A stretch of 64,000 nucleotides of DNA, taken from assembly GCA_944322305.1 (NCBI GenBank), contig CALUOP010000004.1:242814-306813 (forward strand), read 5' to 3'. The position numbers and the translations under genes were made by a program. Position 1 is the stretch's first letter; each line of letters starts with the position of its first letter. The DNA comes from an uncultured Coriobacteriaceae bacterium (GTDB lineage Bacteria; Actinomycetota; Coriobacteriia; Coriobacteriales; Coriobacteriaceae). Positions 50,173-58,933 of the stretch are shown piece after piece. The notes under the pieces are model-generated. The model was not told the DNA's origin and did no database searches. It worked only from the letters and a program-made list of their open reading frames with translations.

Positions 50173-50283
50173 ATGCAAGCGGGCGGTGCCCTCCGAGTCC
50201 AACGGGGCGAAAGGAGGGGAATCCGTGCAGCAGCTGTCTTGGTTGCGTTGGTTCTGCTGACGTACGTTATTGTGTTCTGCTAG
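50173..50283 (+). CDS. Candidate SOS-controlled small membrane peptide
   Basis: This 36-codon frame encodes an Arg-rich N-terminal half (about residues 1-18, five to six arginines) followed by an uninterrupted hydrophobic stretch AAAVLVALVLLTYVIVFC to the stop. This is the pattern of small single-span toxins or division inhibitors such as TisB or SidA (general resemblance, no homology claimed). The ATG at 50173 falls where transcription from the TAAAAT promoter would begin, so it may be read as a leaderless mRNA. An alternative is an 11-codon frame from GTG 50225 (VQQLSWLRWFC), which has a perfect AAAGGAGGGG. Which frame is used cannot be decided here. Confidence 0.4.
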   Translation: MQAGGALRVQRGERRGIRAAAVLVALVLLTYVIVFC

Positions 50284-50295
50284 CCAGAACACACC

Positions 50296-50456
50296 GGTGA
50301 TGCCTGACGCACAAAGGAACAGCCGCCTTTAGCGGAGACGGCTGTTCTGCGTGGGCATCACCCATAAAGAAAAGCATGACCGCAGGAGGGCTTGAAACCT
50401 TCTGCTTGCTACGAGTATACCCCAAACGGCGTCCCCGTTCGCCGCAGGGTATGCTC
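50296..50456. ncRNA. Structured repeat element, copy B
   Basis: Stem 1 (50296-50362) has a closing 9-bp helix GGTGATGCC/GGCATCACC, then ACGCA/TGCGT, then GAACAGCCG/CGGCTGTTC. Stem 2 (50382-50405) is GCAGGAGG/CCTTCTGC. Stem 3 (50413-50456) is GAGTATACCC/GGGTATGCTC with an inner CGGCG/CGCCG hairpin. It starts 12 bases after the small peptide stop codon, past a hairpin GTGTTCTG/CAGAACAC that overlaps that stop. On the minus strand stem 1 is followed by CTTTGTG, so an antisense RNA ending there is also possible. Confidence 0.55.
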
Positions 50457-50566
50457 GGTCTTGTTGAATCAAGTAGGTTGATTTGAAATCAAGACCTTCA
50501 TTCCGCGCGGTCCCACTGAAACCACATGGCAAACTTGATACACGGATAAAAATCTACAAATAAGCG

Positions 50567-50690
50567 AGCGGTCACCTTGTGTAGAGACGATTACTCAACG
50601 CGGAACTCACCCACAAAGACACTAACCACAGGAAAAATTGAAACCTTCTCTTCGGTATGGATGTACCCTTCGACATCCCTCGCTGTTCAT
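50567..50690. repeat. Structured repeat element, degenerate copy D
   Basis: ACTCACCCACAAAGA, CCACAGGAAAAATTGAAACC and CTTCTCTTCGGTATGGATG follow the order of copy B with many changes; the stems are mostly lost. It ends near the 3' end of the DUF1919 gene. Confidence 0.4.
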
Positions 50691-50717
50691 CAAAGAAAAA
50701 ATCAGCATCCGTAGCAG

Positions 50718-51398
50718 CTACGCCATATACGACGCCGGACTATCTGGCTGATCGTTTAGCCATCCAACAAAATCGAAAAAGCGTTCGAAGTGCCTAAGCC
50801 CTCCCTCGTCCCAATCTGTGAGGTTAGGACGAACAATGCCTCGATCGTCGCGCATCCAAATATCACCCGGCAACGTTACGACGCGCGGATCATTCCACTC
50901 CTCGTCGGAAAAGACAACTGTCGGGTAACCACAGGAGCAAACCTTCTTCACAAACGCAGAATTGTTCCCCAAGTTCCACGTATTAGCCACAACGAAAACG
51001 TTGTCGAGATTTGCCCTCACCCTTCGACGATTCCACGCTGCAGCAGCATCCTCTGGACTGTCGTAGTGGAGCGCAAAAATCTTCAGATCGCCCACCTCCA
51101 ACAAGGGACAATCCTCCTTTCCGCCCGCGTGACAAACACCCTTTGCAACCGCATCAACAGCTAGATAGCGTGGTAGATCACTGATCAGCTTGACAAAATT
51201 CTCACCCTCGATCAGAAGGTTGACCGTCGGCGATAGGAACTCCTTACCTAAGTCGCTGTAGATGCATCCGCCAACACAGTTCTGGCTGATTATAGTGAAG
51301 CCACGGTTTCGCAGGTCCCTACGCCAACGGCAAGTCGCAACACTGTGAACTATTTCGCGACGTGCTCTCCTCGCAACCTTTGAAACAAGCCCAGCCAA
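50718..51398 (-). CDS. DUF1919-family protein of the EPS locus
   Basis: This 226-residue protein resembles DUF1919 proteins often found in polysaccharide loci: FTIISQNCVGGCIYSDLGKEFLSPTVNLLI near the N-terminus and FVVANTWNLGNN...PTVVFSDEEWNDPR in the second half. Its biochemical role is unknown; a sugar-modifying transferase has been suggested for the family by context. The TTG start at 51398 is supported by GGAGGGACTAAA overlapping the ugd stop codon. Base composition is more AT-rich than ugd. It is now the last intact gene of the EPS operon. Confidence 0.75.
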   Translation of the reverse strand: MAGLVSKVARRARREIVHSVATCRWRRDLRNRGFTIISQNCVGGCIYSDLGKEFLSPTVNLLIEGENFVKLISDLPRYLAVDAVAKGVCHAGGKEDCPLLEVGDLKIFALHYDSPEDAAAAWNRRRVRANLDNVFVVANTWNLGNNSAFVKKVCSCGYPTVVFSDEEWNDPRVVTLPGDIWMRDDRGIVRPNLTDWDEGGLRHFERFFDFVGWLNDQPDSPASYMA

Positions 51399-51399
51399 T

Positions 51400-52662
51400 T
51401 TAGTCCCTCCTGAACAAATCGCGCGTGTACACCTTGGCGGCCACGTCGGAGAGGTCGTCCGACCACCGGTTGGCCACGATGACGTCGGCGCGGGCCTTGA
51501 ACGAAGCGAGGTCCGAGGTGACCTCGGAGCCGTAGAACTCCTCCCCCTCGAAGGTCGGCTCGTAGACGAGCACGGGCACGCCCTTGGCCTTGACGCGCTT
51601 CATGATCCCCTGGATCGAGGAGGCCCTGAAGTTGTCGGAGCCCGACTTCATGGTGAGGCGGTAGACGCCCACGAGGGGCTTGGGGGTCCCCTGGTAGACA
51701 AGTTTGTTCACGCGCTTCAGCACCTCGTCGGCCACGTGGTCCTTCCTGGTGGCGTTGGAGTCCACGATGGCCTGGATGAGGTTCTGGGGGACGTCGCGGT
51801 AGTTCGCGAGGAGCTGCCTGGTGTCCTTGGGCAGGCAGTAGCCGCCGTAGCCGAAGGAGGGGTTGTTGTAGTGGGAGCCGATCCGGGGCTCCAGGCACAC
51901 GCCCCTGATCACCTCCGCGGAGGAGAGCCCCTTGTCCTCGCAGTAGGTGTCCAGCTCGTTGAAGTAGGCCACGCGCAGGGCCAGGTAGGTGTTGGCGAAG
52001 AGCTTCACCGCCTCGGCCTCCGTGGGGCCGAGGAGCAGCTTCGGGATCCCGGCCGTGCCGTCGGCGTTGACCCTCTCCCTCTCCCCGGGGTCCGCGCCCT
52101 CCTCGAGCAGGCCTGCGAAGCGCTCGGCCGCGGCCCTGGCCTCGGGGTCGCCCTGCGGCGCGCCCACCACGATCCTCGAGGGGTGCAGGTTGTCCCAGAG
52201 GGCGTGGCCCTCGCGCAGGAACTCCGGGGAGAAGAGGATCTTCTCGTCTCCCCTCTCCTCGCGGATGCGCTCGGTGTAGCCCACCGGGATGGTGGACTTC
52301 ACCACGATCCAGCAGGAGGGGTTCACCGCCCTCACCGCGTCCATCGCGGCCTCCACGGCGGAGGTGTCGAAGGAGTTGGTGTCGACGTCGTAGTTCGTGG
52401 GGGTGGCCACCACCGCGAACTCGGCGCCGGCGTAGGCCTCGGCCGGATCCATCGTGGCCTCGAAGCTGAGGTCCATCTCCTCCCGGTTGGACAGGAACCG
52501 CTCGATCTCGGCGTCCCGGATCGGGCTCCTCCCCTCCTTCAGCATCCCCACCTTCTCCGGCACGATGTCCAGAGCCTTAACGTCGTTCTTCTGGCTGAGC
52601 AGCAACGCCACGCTCAGCCCCACGTAGCCTGTTCCGGCAACAGCGATCTTGGTATTGGCCAT
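51400..52662 (-). CDS. ugd: UDP-glucose 6-dehydrogenase
   Basis: This 420-residue NAD-dependent enzyme makes UDP-glucuronate for the exopolysaccharide. It has the Rossmann start [17 protein letters not shown], the [11 protein letters not shown] segment, the substrate loop [18 protein letters not shown], and the catalytic Cys276 in [13 protein letters not shown]-terminal UDP-binding domain has [14 protein letters not shown]. Sequence style fits the short UDP-Glc dehydrogenase group common in capsule loci; UDP-ManNAc dehydrogenase is less likely. ATG follows GAAAGGGG. Confidence 0.92.
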   Translation of the reverse strand: MANTKIAVAGTGYVGLSVALLLSQKNDVKALDIVPEKVGMLKEGRSPIRDAEIERFLSNREEMDLSFEATMDPAEAYAGAEFAVVATPTNYDVDTNSFDTSAVEAAMDAVRAVNPSCWIVVKSTIPVGYTERIREERGDEKILFSPEFLREGHALWDNLHPSRIVVGAPQGDPEARAAAERFAGLLEEGADPGERERVNADGTAGIPKLLLGPTEAEAVKLFANTYLALRVAYFNELDTYCEDKGLSSAEVIRGVCLEPRIGSHYNNPSFGYGGYCLPKDTRQLLANYRDVPQNLIQAIVDSNATRKDHVADEVLKRVNKLVYQGTPKPLVGVYRLTMKSGSDNFRASSIQGIMKRVKAKGVPVLVYEPTFEGEEFYGSEVTSDLASFKARADVIVANRWSDDLSDVAAKVYTRDLFRRD

Positions 52663-52759
52663 ATCCGACCCCTTTCAGACGATGTCTTCCGTTGTCAAAG
52701 TCCACGCGCCCGCCCGACAGGCGGCGGCGCGATGAAGGCGAGCTTGTGCTCCCGGCGGC

Positions 52760-54187
52760 TCAGCGTCCGAGCGCCCGAGCGAGCGTCCCGAGCTGCCCGG
52801 TAAGCCCGTAGCCGGCGAGGATCACGGCGCCGGCGACCGCAGCCTTGCAGGCCAGCGAGGGAAGCGCCCCGGCCGGCATGAGCGGCGAGAGCGCGAGGCA
52901 CGCGGCCACCGCCGCGCACGCGGTCAGGAGCTCCGGGAGGAACCGGAGCAGGACCCTCGGGGACGCCCCCATGCCCCGCACGAGCAGGTAGTAGGCGATC
53001 GGGGCCATCTGGACGCAGAAGGCGGCCGAGACGCATGCGGCGACCGCCCGGAGCGACCCGAGGGCGCAGCCCAGGGCGAGGCCCGAGACGGTGAGCGCGG
53101 TGCTGGCGAGCCCCTGCCGGAACATCAGGTCCGTCCTCCCCAGGCTCTGGAAGAAGGCCCCGGAGGGGTTCCCGAGCATCTGGAAGTAGACGGAGGCCGA
53201 GAGCGCCTGGAAGAGCGGCGCCGCGGGCGCCCACTGAGCCCCGTAGAAGACCTCCACGATCTCGGGGGCCGCCGCGACGAACACGGCGGCCACGGCCGCG
53301 CCGACGAGCGAGAGCAGCTTCTCCACCTTGAGCCAGCACGCGAGCATCCTCTCGGGGTCGTCCTGCGCCTCGGCCATGTAGGGCTGGATCACCGAGGCGA
53401 CCACCGAGGAGACGTTGCTCATGGGGTAGGTGGTGAGCTTGTAGGCCTTGTCGTAGTAGCCGAGCGGCTCGGTCCCGAGCACCCTGCCTATCACCAGGTT
53501 GTCGAGGTTGCGGGAGAAGTAGTTGATGAAGGAGAACCCGAACTGGTAGGCGGAGTAGGAGAACACGCGGTGCAGGGGCCCCATGAAGCGGAGGCTCACG
53601 CCGCGTATCGGCCTCGAGGCGAGGTTCCAGAAAAGCACCACGGCCGAGGAGAGCACCGTCTGCGCGACGAGCGCGTAGCACCCGGCGCCCGCCAGTGCGA
53701 GCAGGACCGCCACAACGCCCGCGAGGACGGTGGAGGCCACGAGCCTCACCGCGATGGCGCCGAACCTCCTGCCCTTGAGCATGAGGCCGTTGGGGACCAT
53801 GTTGAGCGTGGAGAACACGAGCGCCGGCGCCGCGGCGCAGCACAGGGGCGCCAGCCGCGCGTCGCCGTAGAACCACGAGACGGGGACGGACGCCGCGCAG
53901 AAGAGGGCCGCGAGCGCGGCGGCCAAGACGGCGGAGAACCCGAAGAGCCCGCCGTAGTCCCTCTCGGTGAGGTCGCGGTACTGCACGATGGCGACGCTCA
54001 CGCCCATGTCGGAGAAGAGCTGGAAAAACGACGTGAACACCGTCACGATCGACAGCAGCCCGAAGTCCTGGGGCGAGATCAGCCTCGCCAGGACAGCCGT
54101 GACGACGAGCTGCACCGCCACGTTCGCGTACTTGGAAGCGAACTGGAGCGCCGCCGCGCCGCGCATGCCAAGTGAACCACTTCTCAT
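52760..54187 (-). CDS. Polysaccharide flippase, Wzx/MOP superfamily
   Basis: This 475-residue membrane protein has about 12-14 predicted helices and the WzxC-like motifs LISPQDFGLLSIVTVFTSFFQLFSDMG and YFSRNLDNLVIGRVLGTEPLGYYDKAYKL. It should flip undecaprenyl-linked repeat units outward for polymerisation. It starts at ATG 54187 with GAGGTGATC upstream; a TTG one codon earlier is possible. GC-rich, unlike the next genes upstream in the operon. Confidence 0.9.
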   Translation of the reverse strand: MRSGSLGMRGAAALQFASKYANVAVQLVVTAVLARLISPQDFGLLSIVTVFTSFFQLFSDMGVSVAIVQYRDLTERDYGGLFGFSAVLAAALAALFCAASVPVSWFYGDARLAPLCCAAAPALVFSTLNMVPNGLMLKGRRFGAIAVRLVASTVLAGVVAVLLALAGAGCYALVAQTVLSSAVVLFWNLASRPIRGVSLRFMGPLHRVFSYSAYQFGFSFINYFSRNLDNLVIGRVLGTEPLGYYDKAYKLTTYPMSNVSSVVASVIQPYMAEAQDDPERMLACWLKVEKLLSLVGAAVAAVFVAAAPEIVEVFYGAQWAPAAPLFQALSASVYFQMLGNPSGAFFQSLGRTDLMFRQGLASTALTVSGLALGCALGSLRAVAACVSAAFCVQMAPIAYYLLVRGMGASPRVLLRFLPELLTACAAVAACLALSPLMPAGALPSLACKAAVAGAVILAGYGLTGQLGTLARALGR

Positions 54188-54211
54188 CAACGATCACCTC
54201 GCCCTCGTGCG

Positions 54212-55459
54212 TTAATGTATATTGCGCAGCCCCAGCACCTTCGCTGTCGATTCGCGCAAGTAGCTACCCTTATTCAAAAATGGACTTTGCAGACGACTGC
54301 TATTTGTTTTCACCGTATGGCTATAGAGAGTCGCAACGCCAATTAAGCAATAATTCATAGCAAAATCAATCGTCAGACACTCTGTAAAACCAACACATGC
54401 GTACATAAAGGCGCCGAACACGCACGCAGACAGTATCTCAGCTTTAATTGCATACAGAAACAGCGTCAGATAGCCGAACAGATATAGAACAGTTGGAACC
54501 AAGCCGAAAACAATTAAGAGGTTCACATAGGAGTTATCGATCATAACGGTTTTCTGAGTACCCACTAGCAGGAGTAGATCTGAATACGATCGACCAAATG
54601 AACTGAATGAATACGCCCTGTAATATGAGTTTGCTAGATTTAACCTTCCCGATAAAAGCTCATCAAACTGTCTCATCCATGAAATAGCGGGATCATACGA
54701 ACTCATGAAGTAAAAGCTTATAAAAACAACGACAATAAATGTGCAACACATTACTACAAGGAGCATCTTTTGTATCTTTTTTCCATAACACTTACTGCAA
54801 ATTGCTGATAAAACCATGACAAGCACAACACTAATAGCTGCTGTACGGGAATCACTTACAGCCATAATAATGCAGGAGATCGATGAATAGATAACCGTAT
54901 CAACAGTGCTATAAACCGGAAATTTAATTATCGCATAAGCAATCGCAAGGGCAAGCATATTGCTTCCAAATCGATTAGGGTGACTAAACCCCAACGAAGA
55001 GCGGAGTCCAAAACCATCTCGAACTTGATATACGGCGTCAATTACCCCAAAACTAGAGCACATAACCACCGTAATCATTACAATAGATATAACAGCTAGA
55101 GATATTTTAGCCAATGACTTTATTTGTATTTTATCGCTTGCAATAACAAACAATGATAAAAATAGAATAGTCCTATCACTTGTAAAGTAGAATGATAGCA
55201 AAGACAGAGCCAGCAAAATAGACATAAGTAATAAATAAATTAGCGTTTTAAATCCTTGTAAAAGTATTTTGATGCAGATAAAACCTAAGCATAGAAGGTG
55301 CAGCATGGTTACTGCATATCCGTAATTAATATTTATATACTTAATCATATATGATATAAGATATAAAGCAAATGCGAAATAGTATATAGCGACATCGGCG
55401 GAGATCTTCCCTAAAGAGAGAGTGGCATTGTTATTTTTCACTGTATATCCTTCGCTCAC
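54212..55459 (-). CDS. O-antigen/EPS polymerase-like membrane protein (Wzy type)
   Basis: This 415-residue protein is almost wholly hydrophobic with about ten helices. A hydrophilic loop around residues 235-300 precedes IDNSYVNLLIVFGLVPTVLYLFGY, typical of Wzy-like polymerases. GLRSSLGFSHPNRFGSNMLA and AVSDSRTAAI are other family-like stretches. The start GTG shares one base with the upstream stop. Codon use and about 38-40 % GC differ strongly from neighbours such as wzx and ugd, a sign of lateral transfer. Assignment rests on topology and context. Confidence 0.78.
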   Translation of the reverse strand: MSEGYTVKNNNATLSLGKISADVAIYYFAFALYLISYMIKYININYGYAVTMLHLLCLGFICIKILLQGFKTLIYLLLMSILLALSLLSFYFTSDRTILFLSLFVIASDKIQIKSLAKISLAVISIVMITVVMCSSFGVIDAVYQVRDGFGLRSSLGFSHPNRFGSNMLALAIAYAIIKFPVYSTVDTVIYSSISCIIMAVSDSRTAAISVVLVMVLSAICSKCYGKKIQKMLLVVMCCTFIVVVFISFYFMSSYDPAISWMRQFDELLSGRLNLANSYYRAYSFSSFGRSYSDLLLLVGTQKTVMIDNSYVNLLIVFGLVPTVLYLFGYLTLFLYAIKAEILSACVFGAFMYACVGFTECLTIDFAMNYCLIGVATLYSHTVKTNSSRLQSPFLNKGSYLRESTAKVLGLRNIH

Positions 55460-56340
55460 TACTCATCAATAAAAGCCGTAGTATCAAGCGCGAAAAACCT
55501 TACTACGCTGTCAAGAGCCCTGTCATTCCCGCCTTCGTTCACATTGGACAGGCATAGCCCATTTCCTTTGCTTGAACTGAGTTCAAACGGCATTTGTTGA
55601 TGATTCTTTGCAAACACCACGTTGATTCCCGCTGCAGCCTCCGCAGCCTTAAGCCAGATATCATCCGCAAGCAAAGCGTTATTGATAATCTCCTCTGGCG
55701 TTTTCAACAAATATTTATACATATACGGACAATACAATGTCCCAGCACCCGTCGTTGCCATTAAGCTCTTTCTTGGAATTGGACGTGATTCATACCACTC
55801 CTTTTCCCATTCAGCATATTTAGCAACATGATTACCTGATACACAAATTCTATGTACGCGTCTCGCGATAACACTTCTCGGATATAATGTATTATATTTA
55901 ACAAGAGATAAGATCATATTTTTAGGGTAAATAAGATCATCATCTACAGTAACAATATAATCATCGGAGTATTCCTGCATTGCATACCAATATTTTTTAT
56001 GTCCCTTTAAATCACTGCAGCCTCTGACTATCCTGAGTCCGTATTTCTGCAGCTCAGTTAGCTCGTTCGGAAGGCAAATGGAATCTGAGTCGGAGCTTAA
56101 CCATAAGACAATAACATCTGGCCGAATCAGCTGATCAAACAATGACCGTATCGCGTAATGCACGGTATGTATTCTTTCACCGTAACTCGTCATTGAAACG
56201 ACGATACGACCGCTCTTTTTGCCATTTTGCTGTAGCTCAACTGGATGCAAGTCCTGAATCTGACGTAATCGCACTCCCCTCCTGATCGAGTTGATTTTTG
56301 ATTTAATTATTGATAAATGCTTTGTTGCAATCCCGTTCAT
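55459..56340 (-). CDS. Glycosyltransferase of the EPS locus
   Basis: This 293-residue protein has a GT-A-like pattern: IVVSMTSYGERIHTVHYAIRSLFDQ at the N-terminus and a metal-binding YIVTVDDDLIYP near residue 132, with an acidic ADDIWLKAAEAAAG motif near 225 that could hold the catalytic base. Substrate unknown. AT-rich. Start ATG after AAGGGTCTGG, stop overlapping the polymerase start, so the two are coupled. Confidence 0.8.
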   Translation of the reverse strand: MNGIATKHLSIIKSKINSIRRGVRLRQIQDLHPVELQQNGKKSGRIVVSMTSYGERIHTVHYAIRSLFDQLIRPDVIVLWLSSDSDSICLPNELTELQKYGLRIVRGCSDLKGHKKYWYAMQEYSDDYIVTVDDDLIYPKNMILSLVKYNTLYPRSVIARRVHRICVSGNHVAKYAEWEKEWYESRPIPRKSLMATTGAGTLYCPYMYKYLLKTPEEIINNALLADDIWLKAAEAAAGINVVFAKNHQQMPFELSSSKGNGLCLSNVNEGGNDRALDSVVRFFALDTTAFIDE

Positions 56341-56370
56341 TTTCCAGACCCTTAAGAGATGATCTTTACT

Positions 56371-57489
56371 TCATTTCCGTCGATATTTCAAAGCTGCAAC
56401 TAATAATCTCGCGACCAGCTTTTTCCATTCTGATATGCCTATGCTTCGCACGGCACCCAAGGCCGGAGCATTGACCGCCCATGCAAAGCCTTCGAACGAC
56501 ACGTGACTGAAACACCATGCCTTAAACCTTGATTTAGTAGAATGTAATACTGAGTACTTTTTTACGTCGATATACCATGTAGAAGAGAACTCATCAATCA
56601 ATTTCTGATAAAACCTTAATGCAGCTTCGCGATTCTGCAGCAAGAGGGTGAAAAGGTTTTTAAATGCTACATCTAGACAAAACTCTTCAAGACTGGAACG
56701 GGACGGAACGCACGGTAAATTTAAAGCAAAGTAACCTGCTCGCAGTGCATCAAGCATAACTAAATCGCATAGAGGATCTTTATACATAGTGTCTCTCAGA
56801 CTTGATCCTAAACCCACACGATAGTGAACCAAAACATCATCTATGTATGCGATTCGATTTGCATGAGCTAGAGACATTAATACAAAATAGTTATCATTGC
56901 TATATCTGATATTTTGAAATAGTATTCCATTTTCTCGAAATACAGAGGTTCTAATTAACTTATCCCATGGAACTGTTGTCACGCGCTGATAAAAACATGC
57001 GGATAAGCTTGATGCATCATATACACCCTGAGGCATCCGTGCACCCGGAGCAAACCTTTTTCCCAAGTCCCCTGGTACGGACGAGAAAAGATCTGCGCAA
57101 CAGATACATACATCTGCATCAGAGCGTAAGGCTGTTTGATATAAGATCTCGAGTAGCTTCGAATCGAATAAATCATCCGAGTCAAGAAAAAGAGAGTATT
57201 TTCCCCTGATCAGTGAAATGGCCAAGTTGCGTGACAGCGCAGCCCCCGAATTGGTCTTTTTGATATAAACAAACCTATGGTCACGTTCAGCAAAACACCT
57301 GGCTATCCGAGATGTGTCGTCTGTACTTCCGTCATCAACAAGTATGGCTTCAAAATTTTCAAACGACTGTTGTTGAATCGAGTTTAATGTATCGCATAGA
57401 TAACTCTCTGCATTGTAGATAGGCATAATGATACTGATCTCTGGGGTGAGAGTTTCCGCTTCGGACTGTTCATATACCTTGATTGCCAT
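56371..57489 (-). CDS. Family 2 glycosyltransferase
   Basis: This 372-residue GT2 enzyme has ISIIMPIYNAESYLCDTLNS, the nucleotide-binding ILVDDGSTDDTSRI, the metal site SLFLDSDDLFD and a C-terminal extension without membrane helices. The ATG 57489 is preceded by GAGGG; an in-frame Met 15 codons upstream lacks a site. AT-rich, like its two downstream neighbours, supporting import of the block 54.2-57.5 kb. Confidence 0.9.
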   Translation of the reverse strand: MAIKVYEQSEAETLTPEISIIMPIYNAESYLCDTLNSIQQQSFENFEAILVDDGSTDDTSRIARCFAERDHRFVYIKKTNSGAALSRNLAISLIRGKYSLFLDSDDLFDSKLLEILYQTALRSDADVCICCADLFSSVPGDLGKRFAPGARMPQGVYDASSLSACFYQRVTTVPWDKLIRTSVFRENGILFQNIRYSNDNYFVLMSLAHANRIAYIDDVLVHYRVGLGSSLRDTMYKDPLCDLVMLDALRAGYFALNLPCVPSRSSLEEFCLDVAFKNLFTLLLQNREAALRFYQKLIDEFSSTWYIDVKKYSVLHSTKSRFKAWCFSHVSFEGFAWAVNAPALGAVRSIGISEWKKLVARLLVAALKYRRK

Positions 57490-57754
57490 GATATACCCTC
57501 GTATTAGAAACCAGTTTCTTAAAACAGCAAACAAAAGCTGACACCACAGTTTACTGAAGGATTCGAGTTCAATTTCACATTAAGTCTGTATTCTGGAAGA
57601 TAATTTACCATAAAAGTAGCACCATTTCCTAAATCAGAGAGAACTCAGACAAACGAGTTTGCGGAAACCAAGACTCCATGGCTCCCCACCGTACTACCAA
57701 GATTCTCAACTTTCAGCCTCCATGGTGCTCTTTGATGAAATGAAATAGAGGAGA
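57490..57754. other. Intergenic stretch inside the EPS operon
   Basis: AT-rich and without a gene. It marks the boundary between the GC-rich upstream half of the operon and the AT-rich block, so it may be an old junction. No terminator was seen. Confidence 0.4.
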
Positions 57755-58933
57755 TTATTTCACCCATCCATTGTCGACATCGGTTTTGTCGCCTTTTGCC
57801 ATCCCAAGAATCGCCCCGCGCACATCAACGGCGTTTCTTAGATACCAATCCTGCAGGTAAGAGGCGTTTTCGCATATATCGAATCCATGAGCCTTGACCC
57901 CCTCGGCCCCCGCGTCAGGTTCCCTACGACCCTTAGCAGCAACAACCGTCTCAGCCCATGCTCCTGCAGGCGCAGACAGGCCGCATCTCACGAACAGGGG
58001 GGAAACGTTGGCGTCCTCCGCGACCCCATCCGAGCATACAGTGACGAGACCCGATGCTTGCGCCTCAAGCGCCGCGATGCCAAGCCCCTCGTAGATTGAC
58101 GGCAGGACGAACACGTCCATTCCCTGGTACAGACGATCCATGTCGGTTCTGTTGCTCAAGAGCGTGAGACGATCGAACACGCCAAGCCTCTCGGCCTTCG
58201 CCAGAAGCTCCGACTTGAGCGACCCGTCGCCCACCATCAACAGCCGGGCGTCAGGGCGCATCCCGACAACCTTTGCGAAGACTTCGAGAAGGAACGACTG
58301 ATTTTTCTCGCGACGAAGCCTGCCGACGTTACCTATGACGAACGAACCCGTCAACCCGAGCTCGCGTCTCACGTCCTCGCGAGCGTCCTCGCTGTAAGCG
58401 AAGCGTTCTACATCGATGGCGTTTTTGATGACGGTGAAACTGCGATCACCGAAAAGGAACTTCCCCGCTTCTTGGGAGCACGCCATGAGATGGGTCGCAT
58501 GCAGCGGGAAAAGCGACCGCATGATGATTTTCAGGGGAACGGCGGCCCCTCCCATGCTGTTACTGTGAGAATGCGCGATTCTCACAGTAACGCCTTCCTG
58601 CTCCGCCGCCTTCAGAACGAAGTAGCCGATGCTGTACGTATGCGCGTGAACGATGGGGTAGCGGTTTTCACGAATCAGGGTCTTGAGCACCCTCACGAAC
58701 CTAGGTACGTTCGCGTCCCTCCTCAGATTCGTGCGATACACCCTTCCGCCCAGCGATTCGATCTCGTCGTCGTAAAACTGCTTCTCCTCATACTCGACAA
58801 GAAAGTCGAACTGAAGCTTAGTCCGGTCGATCCTCCTGTAAACGTTCATAAGCAGGGCCTGCGTGCCGCCCGCCTCCATGCGCTGCAGCACGTGGAGCAC
58901 CCGGACGGGAGCCGCTTCGTTGAGACTACTCAT
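57755..58933 (-). CDS. Family 4 glycosyltransferase (EpsF-like)
   Basis: This 392-residue retaining GT-B enzyme has an N-terminal VLHVLQRMEAGGTQALLMNVY (donor side glycine turn) and the C-terminal GT4 nucleotide-sugar motif VLPSIYEGLGIAALEAQASG with the EX7E glutamates. FVIGNVGRLRREKNQSFLLEVF is also typical. The start overlaps the SDR stop by eight bases. Sugar unknown. Confidence 0.9.
   Translation of the reverse strand: MSSLNEAAPVRVLHVLQRMEAGGTQALLMNVYRRIDRTKLQFDFLVEYEEKQFYDDEIESLGGRVYRTNLRRDANVPRFVRVLKTLIRENRYPIVHAHTYSIGYFVLKAAEQEGVTVRIAHSHSNSMGGAAVPLKIIMRSLFPLHATHLMACSQEAGKFLFGDRSFTVIKNAIDVERFAYSEDAREDVRRELGLTGSFVIGNVGRLRREKNQSFLLEVFAKVVGMRPDARLLMVGDGSLKSELLAKAERLGVFDRLTLLSNRTDMDRLYQGMDVFVLPSIYEGLGIAALEAQASGLVTVCSDGVAEDANVSPLFVRCGLSAPAGAWAETVVAAKGRREPDAGAEGVKAHGFDICENASYLQDWYLRNAVDVRGAILGMAKGDKTDVDNGWVK

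Noticed and set aside
50225..50260. Trp-operon style leader peptide (VQQLSWLRWFC)
   Set aside because: No tryptophan or other biosynthetic gene lies downstream on this strand; kept only as an alternative frame for the small peptide gene.
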